Origin: a virus
Virus record (IMG/VR): IMGVR_UViG_3300031825_000402
Coordinates: 1-35,618 of that record
Direction: 5' to 3' (one strand)
DNA: 35,618 nucleotides
Part shown: positions 22,267-28,900 of the stretch, piece by piece
Layout: each line of letters starts with the position of its first letter
How positions within the stretch are numbered: the stretch's first letter is position 1
Position numbers and translations under genes: made by a program
Notes under the pieces: generated by a model
The model's input: the letters and a program-made list of their open reading frames with translations, nothing else
What the model was told of the DNA's origin: nothing
The model's database searches: none

Positions 22267-22499
22267 GCCCCCACCTTAAACGAAAACCCGAAAACCGGGG
22301 TGGACTGCTAGGGCTGCACGGGCTGCGTGCCGATTATTTTATGCCTCTGTTTCGTGCGCAGCGCGAGAACTGAGGACATACACCGGGCCGCGAGCACGCG
22401 GCAACGGTGTGGCTCTGGCTATCGGGCCGACCCCGCTTTGAGCATCACGCGTCGCCTGAGCGTGGCATCGGGGAATGCCTGATGCGCGGACGCCACCCC
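22267..22499. other. Intergenic region between late operon and membrane protein gene
   Basis: No gene is supported here. It holds a small hairpin CCCG-AAAAC-CGGG at 22287-22299, a repeated CGAAAAC (22281, 22289), and a plus-oriented two-hairpin element (22340-22409). The late-operon promoter should lie here, reading leftwards, but I cannot identify a -35/-10 pair with confidence. Confidence 0.5.
22340..22409 (+). repeat. Two-hairpin element, copy 5
   Basis: Plus-strand sense. Hairpin I: TATG/CATA, bulged A, CCTC/GAGG. Hairpin II: CACCG, G, GCCGCG, AGCA, CGCGGC, AA, CGGTG. Compared with copies 1 and 6, both hairpins show paired changes (CCGC/GCGG to CCTC/GAGG; TTTG/CAAA to TATG/CATA). No sense gene follows, the only copy without one. 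Confidence 0.8.
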
Positions 22500-23204
22500 T
22501 CAGAATCCGACACTAAAATCTACCACGCGCCCGCCCTCGACCTGTGCGGTGAACCGGCGGCGCTCACTGGAGAAGCTGCCGCCCCAGATCGAGTCGTAAT
22601 AATTGTAGCTCACTTGGCCGGCGACTTCGTAGCGCCCGGTCCAGCCTGGCACTTCGCGAGGTGAGTCGAGATCGACATCGAGGGCAAAGACCAGCGTCTG
22701 CCCTGAGCCGTTCTTGCGGCCATCGGAGAAATGCCGATCGGCGTGGCGGCGCACGACGGCCAACACACTGGACAAATCCGGAGCGGCGGCCGTTCGCACG
22801 GCCGGAGAAGAAGCCCGGCGCACGGTTGGCGCAGCAGATTGGCGCACGACGCTGATGCGCGGCTTTTTCAGCTCCTGAATTTCCGCCTGCAGGCTGGCAC
22901 TCTGCCCTTCAAGGGCGGCGATATATTCATCCTTCGCGGCAATAAGCTCCTTCGCTCTTTCATATCCAGCGACGACCTTATCGGAAAGCTTGTCCCTCTG
23001 CTCATCCATCGTCTGAAGCCGCGCCATCGCAGTGGCTGTGAACTCGGCACTCTTGGAATGCGTCTGTAGTGCATCCTCATATGTTTTTGCCAGGGCATCG
23101 AATTTGTCGGCCGTTAATCTTGCGCGCTGCCACTGCCAGATATTGCCAGCGCCGCTGGCAACGACTGCGATGCAAAGAATGAGAGTAAGAGCATGTTGCT
23201 TCAT
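22500..23204 (-). CDS. Membrane-anchored coiled-coil protein, possible moron (234 aa)
   Basis: Has an N-terminal transmembrane or signal segment (LTLILCIAVVASGAGNIW), a coiled coil (~28-118), a Pro/Ala/Arg-rich linker, then a C-terminal beta-type domain of ~90 residues (TLVFALDVDLD, GRYEVAGQVSYNYYDSIWGG, RFTAQVEGGRVVDFSV). It lies between repressor and late operon on the same strand as the repressor, so it could be expressed in the lysogen. Such position and membrane anchoring fit a superinfection-exclusion or lysogenic-conversion gene, by inference. I recognise no family. It starts at the ATG at 23204, 36 nt from the repressor stop. Confidence 0.6.
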   Translation of the reverse strand: MKQHALTLILCIAVVASGAGNIWQWQRARLTADKFDALAKTYEDALQTHSKSAEFTATAMARLQTMDEQRDKLSDKVVAGYERAKELIAAKDEYIAALEGQSASLQAEIQELKKPRISVVRQSAAPTVRRASSPAVRTAAAPDLSSVLAVVRRHADRHFSDGRKNGSGQTLVFALDVDLDSPREVPGWTGRYEVAGQVSYNYYDSIWGGSFSSERRRFTAQVEGGRVVDFSVGF

Positions 23205-23240
23205 TGGAGATAAAGCACTCTGGCCCGAGCGCGGTTGAGG

Positions 23241-23660
23241 TTATTCTGGTTTTGGTTCCCTCAAATGCGGAGGAAAATTGTTGAATAGCCAATCGTAGAC
23301 GAACGGGTAAGCGTTGGGATTGCCGGTGCGCGCGGCGGCGTCGAGCAGATCGGCAAAGAGAACCTCGCAATCCGCACGCGTCGAAGGCGCGCCCGGCGCG
23401 GGGGATAAGCGCGAGGCGACCATTGGTGGCCCGTCCTCGCCAACATGGCTGGCTCTGTCTGTGCCGCCAGCGGGATAAATTGTGCCTAGTTCAGTTTTCT
23501 TGCGCCTCTCCAGATCGCTTAGGCGCAGCTGTATGTCTTCGCTCAGCGCTTCTTTGCCCCGGATCAGTTTGCTATACCACTCAGGAGTAATGCGCAGCTC
23601 CTCTGCCATCTGGTAGCCTTTGAGGCCAAGCCTCCGCTGGACGCGTTCGAGTGGATTCAA
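23241..23660 (-). CDS. XRE-family phage repressor (139 aa)
   Basis: The N-terminal HTH of the Cro/CI type is clear: VQRRLGLKGYQMAEELRITPEWYSKLIRGKEALSEDIQLRL at residues ~8-50. The C-terminal part (~75-139) has no protease signature and differs from LexA/CI-type; it may form dimers (residues ~100-130: VLFADLLDAAARTGNPNAYPFVYDWLFNN). Divergent orientation facing the Ner-like gene across an operator-rich interval makes it the likely lysogeny repressor. It would control early transcription to the right and perhaps its own. Confidence 0.75.
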   Translation of the reverse strand: MNPLERVQRRLGLKGYQMAEELRITPEWYSKLIRGKEALSEDIQLRLSDLERRKKTELGTIYPAGGTDRASHVGEDGPPMVASRLSPAPGAPSTRADCEVLFADLLDAAARTGNPNAYPFVYDWLFNNFPPHLREPKPE

Positions 23661-23729
23661 GAAAATTGAAGCTAGATTAAGTTTTGTGCTTGTCTTGAAG
23701 TGGGTTCAAGTATTTGAACTTGTTTCAAG
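23656..23729. promoter_or_regulatory. Early operator region with repeated TTCAAG/CTTGAA half-sites
   Basis: AT-rich compared with its surroundings. Half-sites: TTCAAG (23656, 23705, 23724), TTGAAG (23666), CTTGAA (23694) and TTGAA (23714). CTTGAA-N5-TTCAAG (23694-23710) is a perfect inverted repeat, TTCAA-N4-TTGAA (23705-23718) overlaps it, and CTTG-N3-CAAG lies at 23719-23729. Placed between repressor and Ner-like genes, this is the expected operator cluster and contains the divergent early promoters. Confidence 0.75.
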
Positions 23730-23733
23730 ACTT

Positions 23734-23925
23734 ATGACCCGCCCCGCACAAGCCAAATCTTCTCATCAGAGAAAGACCCTACGCGTAGGCATGGAGCGTG
23801 CCGAAATGACATTCACGGCGCTCGCCGCGACGGTCGGCCACGACATCAGCGTCGTGAGCAAAGCGGTGAACCACGGGAAATATCCGCGCGTAGTTCGTAA
23901 GGTGAAGGAGGCTCTCGGTGTCTGA
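23734..23925 (+). CDS. Ner/Cro-like HTH regulator (63 aa)
   Basis: Residues ~16-63 form a compact HTH: GMERAEMTFTALAATVGHDISVVSKAVNHGKYPRVVRKV. In Mu, Ner represses early transcription from the same region, and this gene has the same place right after the operators. The open frame extends upstream, but that part is the operator region itself, so ATG 23734 or 23790 is preferred. An AAGGAGG at 23904-23910 serves the next gene, not this one. Confidence 0.7.
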   Translation: MTRPAQAKSSHQRKTLRVGMERAEMTFTALAATVGHDISVVSKAVNHGKYPRVVRKVKEALGV

Positions 23926-24133
23926 GGTATCACCATCGGTCTGCGCGGCGGTGCGGATTGCGAACCGCCTTTTGGGCCAGCTCACCGAACACGAGCAGGA
24001 ACAGGCGCTCGTTGCGTTAGTTGAGATCGGCACGCCGACCGAGGCCGCTGCGGCAAACGACGTCCTCTATCATCAGCGCGAGCAGCGCCGGCACCAGCTG
24101 GTGCTCAAGTCCATTTTGGAGGCCGCGAAATGA
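23918..24133 (+). CDS. Small early protein (71 aa), GTG start
   Basis: A strong AAGGAGG (23904-23910) lies 7 nt before the GTG at 23918, which overlaps the Ner-like stop by 8 nt. The protein is short, helical and Glu/Gln/Ala-rich (HEQEQALVALVEIGTPTEAAAANDVLYHQ). No family recognised. It belongs to the early operon by overlap on both sides (ATGA with the next gene). Confidence 0.65.
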   Translation: MSEVSPSVCAAVRIANRLLGQLTEHEQEQALVALVEIGTPTEAAAANDVLYHQREQRRHQLVLKSILEAAK

Positions 24134-24354
24134 ACTCCTACGATCTGCACTGTGCGCACGTCGCGCCGGCCGAGTTGAACTCGCTCGGAGCGCTGACCCC
24201 CGAGGACCGGGCCGCGCTGGATTTCCAGCAGCAGGAAGCGCTCAACGAGCAGGCGAGGCAGGCCCGGCGGCAGGCCTGGTATGCCACGCGCCGCAGCCTG
24301 GGGGCGTGGTTACCGATGCCGCAAAGCGAAGAAACCCTTGGAGACAAATTCTGA
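24130..24354 (+). CDS. Small early protein (74 aa), unknown
   Basis: Starts with ATGA overlap of the previous gene. Contains a Gln/Ala/Arg-rich helix (DRAALDFQQQEALNEQARQARRQAWYATRRSLGAW), probably nucleic-acid or protein binding. No family recognised. Its stop TGA shares its last base with the next candidate ATG (TGATG). Confidence 0.6.
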   Translation: MNSYDLHCAHVAPAELNSLGALTPEDRAALDFQQQEALNEQARQARRQAWYATRRSLGAWLPMPQSEETLGDKF

Positions 24355-24794
24355 TGAGCGCCGCCAAGATCAGTTCCGACCGGGCAAGCCAGGGCACCGA
24401 AGGGTCGGCCACATTCTCAGACCGATCCTCTTCCATTCGGTTATCAAAATCCATCGCAGCCGCGGGCCGAGCCCTCCGACAGGAGCTGAAGGTGGAGGAC
24501 CAGCGCAAATCCGGGCAATCTCCTCGGCAAAAATCAGGCGGGCCAACAGCCAGGGCCGCAAAGCCGCGGGAGAATCCAATTCGTCGGCGGGAGCGCGCAG
24601 CAACGCTTCGCACCATGCGTCGCAGGCTGCGTCGTCTGCTAGCGAAATTCGGCTATCGCGCGGCGGTGGAGCCACGCGCCACTCGGCAGAATACAATTCG
24701 CGCAGTCGGCGGAGCAGCTCCTGCACGTCGCCCCATGTCGCATCTCTCATGCGGCCAGCCTGCACGCACCGACCGGAGGCTCAATCGCAAATGA
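24354..24794 (+). CDS. Candidate basic protein (146 aa) on the plus strand
   Basis: Starts at TGATG directly after the 74-aa gene and ends in ATGA with the HTH gene at 24791, so it fits the overlapping chain of the operon. The product is extremely basic and Arg-rich (RRRERAATLRTMRRRLRRLLAK), with low-complexity Ser/Arg regions. The opposite strand has a rival ORF (24370-24750) with a more protein-like composition. I cannot decide; codon and position-specific analysis would. If neither is real, this is a ~440-nt stretch without a clear gene. Confidence 0.4.
   Translation: MSAAKISSDRASQGTEGSATFSDRSSSIRLSKSIAAAGRALRQELKVEDQRKSGQSPRQKSGGPTARAAKPRENPIRRRERAATLRTMRRRLRRLLAKFGYRAAVEPRATRQNTIRAVGGAAPARRPMSHLSCGQPARTDRRLNRK
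24370..24750 (-). CDS. Rival antisense ORF (126 aa) in the early operon
   Basis: Reads MRDATWGDVQELLRRLREL, then RISLADDAACDAWCEALLRAPADELDSPAALRPWLLARLIFAEEIA, with balanced Leu/Glu/Asp/Trp content typical of a real helical protein. A second frame on the same strand nearby reads MDFDNRMEEDRSENVADPS, which might be its continuation after a frameshift. It opposes the early operon and no ribosome site is clear. It may be a remnant of an older gene. Confidence 0.3.
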   Translation of the reverse strand: MRDATWGDVQELLRRLRELYSAEWRVAPPPRDSRISLADDAACDAWCEALLRAPADELDSPAALRPWLLARLIFAEEIARICAGPPPSAPVGGLGPRLRWILITEWKRIGLRMWPTLRCPGLPGRN

Positions 24795-25165
24795 CCGCCG
24801 TGCTCTCAGCCCCGGTCCGCCGCGCCGCCGAGAAGGCGACGCTGGAGCTGCCGTTCAAGATCCCGGCGCGGGAGTGGTTCTCCCTGCGCGGGGCGGGTGA
24901 GGTGCTGGGGCTCTCCGAGAGCACGGTGGAAAAACTCTACGACCGCGGCCAGCTGACGGGCCACAGCCACAACGCCGGCCGCGGCGAGCGGGTGCATAAG
25001 CGCGTGCTGCGCGTCTCCCTCCTGGCCTACGCGCTGCGCACGGCCGACTACAAAGACAACGACAGCCTGGTCGATAGCCTGTGCTCCTCCCTCCACCAAT
25101 GCAGCCGCGAGCAGCAGCGCCGCGTGCACAACGCGCTGGGGCTGTTTTTGGAGGTAAAGTCATGA
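24791..25165 (+). CDS. Helix-turn-helix protein, excisionase/HTH_17-like (124 aa)
   Basis: Residues ~23-60 give an HTH_17-type motif: REWFSLRGAGEVLGLSESTVEKLYDRGQLTGHSHNAGRGERVHKRVLRVSLLAYAL, the classical 'helix-turn-helix plus wing' of excisionase or MerR-like proteins. The remaining ~60 residues are helical and hold QCSREQQRRVHNALGLFLE. In the early operon it may act as a transcription regulator or an architectural protein for transposition. The ATG at 24791 overlaps the preceding candidate stop; ATGA coupling with the next gene. Confidence 0.7.
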   Translation: MTAVLSAPVRRAAEKATLELPFKIPAREWFSLRGAGEVLGLSESTVEKLYDRGQLTGHSHNAGRGERVHKRVLRVSLLAYALRTADYKDNDSLVDSLCSSLHQCSREQQRRVHNALGLFLEVKS

Positions 25166-25431
25166 GGACCGCCCTCCAACTCCGCGGACTGATCCGCAAC
25201 ACCGAGGAGAAGCTGCGCCTCTACGAGCAGATGCGCGCGGACCTCACGCCCGAGCAGCTCGTCGAGCAGGGCAACTTCCACGCCCGGTGCGTGCTCGCCG
25301 GGCAGCAGCTCGCGATGTTCCGCGAGCAGCAGGCCGAACTAATTTCCCCGGCTGTGCCGGCAACTGCAAACGCTGAGGGCCTGGCAGGTTCCTTGGTCAC
25401 CATCGACGCGCAGCCGGGGACCCTTTCATGA
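25162..25431 (+). CDS. Small helical early protein (89 aa)
   Basis: ATGA overlap with the HTH gene. Helical and Gln/Glu/Leu-rich (LRLYEQMRADLTPEQLVEQGNFHARCVLAGQQLAMFREQQAEL), then a Pro/Ala tail. No family recognised. Coupled to the next gene by another ATGA. Confidence 0.6.
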   Translation: MRTALQLRGLIRNTEEKLRLYEQMRADLTPEQLVEQGNFHARCVLAGQQLAMFREQQAELISPAVPATANAEGLAGSLVTIDAQPGTLS

Positions 25432-26165
25432 CCATGGCCAACCCCGAAGAAAAATCCGCAGTCCTCGCCGTCTTCTCGACGTCGAAACTCTCCACCAGCC
25501 AGCGCGCGCGCCTGGTCGATGTCGCCAAGGCGCAGTTGACCACGCTGGTCAACCACCGCGCCGAGGCGCCGTATCGCGCGATCCTCACCGGCCTGACGCT
25601 GCACCGCATCAAGGCCGACTGCGCGCACGGGGAGTGGATGCCCCTCTACGAACAAATTTTGAAGAACGTCAAATTTTGCACGCCGAAGACCGCGCAGACC
25701 TATTGCTCGCAATGGATGCGCGCTGCCACGGAGTTCCTGGTGGAGGCGAAGATGGCGACGCCCGAGGCGGTGGCCATCGCGACCAGCGGCAACGAGCTGA
25801 GCCTGGAGACTACGGATGCGAATGAGCGGACGTTCGTCAGCAAGATGGAGAAGTTTATCGACGGCCGCTCGCTCGACGAGCTGCTCATCGACCTCGGCCT
25901 GCGCAATGGCGCGACGAAGAAGAAGCGGAAGCTGCTCGCCGCGGAGTCGGCCCCGGCCCCCACCGCGGCCGAGAAGGAGCAGACCGTGCAGGACCGTTTC
26001 AACGAGATCGAGGAGGCCCTGCAGCTGGCCCGCAAGGGCGCCACCGACAAGGGCACCTGGATGAGCTTCGACAAGAAACAGCACGACGCCCTCAAGGCGA
26101 TCTTCGAGCACGCCGCCGACCAGGTCGCGGCGATCCACCTGAAGACGCACGGCCGCAAAAAGTAA
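25428..26165 (+). CDS. DUF3102-like early protein (245 aa)
   Basis: The N-terminal half contains a segment like the DUF3102 family: GLTLHRIKADCAHGEWMPLYEQILKNVKFCTPKTAQTYCSQWMRAATEFLVEAK, with the characteristic HGEW and a C-terminal helix with a conserved (T)AQ. DUF3102 proteins occur in mobile elements and prophages with unknown function. The middle has a basic segment KKKRKLL, and the end a coiled helix (~185-240). It starts with ATGA overlap; a second ATG is 6 nt later. It lies before the transposase and its HTH partner and may be a DNA-binding accessory factor. Confidence 0.6.
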   Translation: MTMANPEEKSAVLAVFSTSKLSTSQRARLVDVAKAQLTTLVNHRAEAPYRAILTGLTLHRIKADCAHGEWMPLYEQILKNVKFCTPKTAQTYCSQWMRAATEFLVEAKMATPEAVAIATSGNELSLETTDANERTFVSKMEKFIDGRSLDELLIDLGLRNGATKKKRKLLAAESAPAPTAAEKEQTVQDRFNEIEEALQLARKGATDKGTWMSFDKKQHDALKAIFEHAADQVAAIHLKTHGRKK

Positions 26166-26172
26166 TTTCCCC

Positions 26173-26421
26173 ATGAGCACGCACCAACTACCCGCCGAGT
26201 TCATCACATTCTGGCAAAGCCTGGTCGAGAGTTTTCAGCGCCGGAGCACACGCGCCACGCATCGCGAGCTAGTCCGCCGCTGGTATGCCGGCGTCGCGAT
26301 ACCTGGTTACCCCAGGCACAGCCCAAACGCTTCGCTCCCCAGTGGCTGGTCCTACTGCAACCTGCTCCGCCATCTGCCCAGCAAGGCGCAGTTCATTCTC
26401 CGCCGCCACGGCCGCAACTAA
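26173..26421 (+). CDS. Free-standing HTH paralogue of the transposase N-terminal domain (82 aa)
   Basis: Residues ~11-72 align by eye with transposase residues ~130-206: EFITFWQSLVESFQRRSTRATHRELVRRWYAGVAIPGY against FTRRLCAMVLREHRSRKQAIERVRAAWRAGEIVPGY, then SGWSYCNLLRHLPSK against EGWSDTNLRNQMPSR. The leaders are also similar: AGTAATTTCCCC before this ATG, AACTAATTTCCCGCC before the transposase ATG. So the gene looks like a partial tandem duplication of the transposase start, keeping one DNA-binding domain. It might compete for transposase sites or regulate transposition. Function is inferred. Confidence 0.6.
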   Translation: MSTHQLPAEFITFWQSLVESFQRRSTRATHRELVRRWYAGVAIPGYPRHSPNASLPSGWSYCNLLRHLPSKAQFILRRHGRN

Positions 26422-26430
26422 TTTCCCGCC

Positions 26431-28797
26431 ATGCACGACTCGAACGCCCAGGTATCGGTCCCGCTCTCGCAGCTCAACTGCCCTTCGACAGGCTCAGGGC
26501 TTGCAGCAACTGAACAGTCAGGCTCGGGGCTGACTGCGCAGGAGGGCGAGTTTATCCCGTTCCAGCACCACGAGGAGTGGATCAACACGGGCACCGACGA
26601 GAAGCAGCGCATCAAGGAGCTGCTCCTGGCCATGCAGCTCATCAAGAGCGACGACCGCGGCGTCGTGCGCGCCTGCGAGGCCCTCGCCCTGATCAACCGC
26701 GGCCGCAAGGGCTGGAGCAAGCACAACCTCAAGACCCTCTACTACGCCTGGGTGCAGACCGAGGACTGGCGCCTGCTCCGCCGGAATTACCGCCACGACA
26801 GCAGCCTGCCGGCCGATTTCACGCGCCGCCTGTGCGCCATGGTCCTGCGCGAGCACCGCAGCCGCAAACAGGCCATCGAGCGCGTGCGCGCCGCCTGGCG
26901 CGCCGGCGAGATCGTGCCGGGCTACGGCACCTGGCGCCAGTGGTTTGCCGACCGCTACCCCGACCGCGAGATCCCGAAGCACTTCTGCGGCGACTACCCC
27001 GAGGGCTGGAGCGACACCAACCTGCGCAACCAGATGCCGAGCCGCCTGCAGCACGCCTACGCCACGGGCGGCTTCTTCGCCGCCCAGCGGGATCTGCCGC
27101 ACCTGATCCGTGACACCAGCAAGCTACGGCCGCTGGAGCTGGTGGTGTTCGACGATTTCAAGACCGACATCCGCGTCTACGCCTACAACCCCGTGCTCAA
27201 GAAGTGGGAGTGCGTGCCATGCGTGGGCCTGATCGCGATCGACGTGGCCACGCGCTGCATCATCGGCTTCGGCCTGCTGCCGCGCCTCACGCTGCCCAAG
27301 CGGATGAACCGGGCCGCGCTCGACGCCGCCCGCCCGCTCACCGACGCCGAGATCGCGGCCGACGAAAAGACCCGCTCGATCGCCATCAGCCGCGCCGACC
27401 TGCAGCTCGTGCTCAAGGGCATCTTTATGCGCATCGGCGTGCCGGCTGATTACATGATGACGCTCCTGGTCGAGAACGCGGCCGCCGCCGTGACCGACGG
27501 GCTCGAGACCGCCCTTGAAATCTATTTTCACGGCCAGGTGCGCGTGTGCCGCACCGCCATGCTGGAGCACCGCACCGCCGCCAACGGCTTCACCGAGCGC
27601 GGCGGCACGCCCTGGCAGAAGGGCTGGGTCGAGAGCGCCATCCGCTCGATGCACGACCGCGCCGGCAACCTGCCGGGCCAGACCGGCAGCCTGGAACAGG
27701 TGAACGCCCCCGGCGACCTCGTGGGCCGCACCGTCTACACGCTCGCCGCGCTCGACGGCATGACGCCCGAGCAGGCCGCCAAGATGGAGCTGCCCGTGCT
27801 CAGCGTGGAGCAGGCCACCGAGGCCTACGCGCGGATTTTTGGCATGATGGATCAGCGCGGCGAGTTCTGCCCGCACCGCATGCAGGGTTTCGAGACGATC
27901 AAGGTGTGGCGCACCGGCCCCGGCCAGGAATACCAGCCGATCAGCACGCTGCGGATCACCGCGGGCGACGATACCAGCACGCTCGACATAGTCGACCGCC
28001 AGCAGAGCCCGCGCGAGCGCTGGGCCTGCCTGATGGGCCAGGTGAAGCCGTTCGTGACCGTGGAGCCCTTCGTCATCGCGCTGCTGGCCTTCACGCCGAA
28101 GACCAAGATGAAATACCGCAACGGCAAGCTCACCTTCGAGCACGCCGGCACGGGCTACACCTACCTCGACCTGGAAGGCCACCTGAAGGACCTCAGCGAG
28201 GGCAGCAAGGTCATCGGCTATTTCGACGAGCAACAGCCCACGCACCTCTACGTGACCGACCTGCAGGGCCGGCCCCTCGGCGTGCTCGTGCGCCAGAACG
28301 ACAAGACCGACATCACCGACCCGGCCGCCATCGGCGCCGCGCAGGAGGTGATGCGCCGCTTCTTCTACGGCCAGGTGGCGAACCCGGTGACCGAGCTGCT
28401 CGCGGACGACCGCGCGAAGAGCCTCGCCGATGCCGCGCACAACGACGCCGAGCGCGCCCGCCTCGGGCTCGCTCCCATCCCTTCCTCGGCGCGCCCCGGC
28501 GCGTCTCGCGCAATCAACGGACCGGCCCCGGCCGGCTCACCTAATGGGGATAACGCGGCCTCTGCCGCCCAACCAGCGCCGAGGAAAACTTTGACCGACA
28601 CCCTGGCCCGCGACGCCTTTGCCGCGCCGGCCGATCGCTTCGCCCAGGCGAAGGACACCGCCGCCGCCATCGCCCAGGCCACGGTGCAGCACAATGCACA
28701 GGCCGCCGTCGAGCGCGCCACCGAGAGCGACAAGGCCGCCGCCGCCCGCCTCGTCGAGAAATACGCCCAGGAGGAGGACAACTCCAAATACATCTGA
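26431..28797 (+). CDS. A: Transposase A, MuA-like integrase-fold (788 aa)
   Basis: Catalyses strand transfer in phage replication and integration. Residues ~45-210 contain DNA-binding helices and HTH domains; ~230-410 is the integrase (rve) core with first Asp at 241/242 (LELVVFDDFKTDI), a beta strand IAIDVATRCIIGFG, a second position LLVENAAAAV (Glu348 where Asp is expected) and the third, Glu401 (GWVESAIRS). A beta-barrel-like region (~480-640, KVWRTGPGQEYQPI through LTFEHAGTGYTYLDLEG) follows, then an Ala/Pro/Asp-rich C-terminus that would contact the ATPase. The N-terminus includes a dispersed repeat (26480-26498). Length (788) exceeds MuA (663). B follows after a two-hairpin element. Confidence 0.85.
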   Translation: MHDSNAQVSVPLSQLNCPSTGSGLAATEQSGSGLTAQEGEFIPFQHHEEWINTGTDEKQRIKELLLAMQLIKSDDRGVVRACEALALINRGRKGWSKHNLKTLYYAWVQTEDWRLLRRNYRHDSSLPADFTRRLCAMVLREHRSRKQAIERVRAAWRAGEIVPGYGTWRQWFADRYPDREIPKHFCGDYPEGWSDTNLRNQMPSRLQHAYATGGFFAAQRDLPHLIRDTSKLRPLELVVFDDFKTDIRVYAYNPVLKKWECVPCVGLIAIDVATRCIIGFGLLPRLTLPKRMNRAALDAARPLTDAEIAADEKTRSIAISRADLQLVLKGIFMRIGVPADYMMTLLVENAAAAVTDGLETALEIYFHGQVRVCRTAMLEHRTAANGFTERGGTPWQKGWVESAIRSMHDRAGNLPGQTGSLEQVNAPGDLVGRTVYTLAALDGMTPEQAAKMELPVLSVEQATEAYARIFGMMDQRGEFCPHRMQGFETIKVWRTGPGQEYQPISTLRITAGDDTSTLDIVDRQQSPRERWACLMGQVKPFVTVEPFVIALLAFTPKTKMKYRNGKLTFEHAGTGYTYLDLEGHLKDLSEGSKVIGYFDEQQPTHLYVTDLQGRPLGVLVRQNDKTDITDPAAIGAAQEVMRRFFYGQVANPVTELLADDRAKSLADAAHNDAERARLGLAPIPSSARPGASRAINGPAPAGSPNGDNAASAAQPAPRKTLTDTLARDAFAAPADRFAQAKDTAAAIAQATVQHNAQAAVERATESDKAAAARLVEKYAQEEDNSKYI
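26480..26498. repeat. CCCTTCGACAGGCTCAGGG repeat, copy 2, inside the transposase gene
   Basis: The 19-nt core is identical to 4973-4991. It translates in frame as CPSTGSG, followed by a degenerate second unit (CAGGCTCGGGG) near 26519-26529. The extra N-terminal ~35 residues of the transposase are therefore probably repeat-derived. Confidence 0.8.
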
Positions 28798-28806
28798 TCC
28801 CAACCC

Positions 28807-28879
28807 TTTGCCGCTGTTTCGCGGGGCACCTCGCGAGAACTGCGGACAAACACCGGGCCGGCAGCAGCCGGCAACGGTG
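28807..28879 (+). repeat. Two-hairpin element, copy 6, before ATPase B
   Basis: Plus-strand sense. Hairpin I: TTTG/CAAA, bulged A, CCGC/GCGG, with an upper stem CGCGGG/CTCGCG. Hairpin II: CACCG, G, GCCGGC, AGCA, GCCGGC, AA, CGGTG. Its last 45 nt are identical to copy 1. It lies 21 nt before the B start codon, in the gap between A and B. Confidence 0.85.
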
Positions 28880-28900
28880 CAACCACCCCCCGATAAAAAC

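Noticed and set aside
22340-22499. Possible tRNA or riboswitch near the control region
   Set aside because: No tRNA cloverleaf or CCA-type end, and the visible structure is the two-hairpin element, not a riboswitch I know. GCAACGGTG resembles a fragment of the cobalamin riboswitch, but the rest does not fit.
27124-28440. 438-aa minus-strand ORF
   Set aside because: Antisense to the transposase core, which has strong family evidence.
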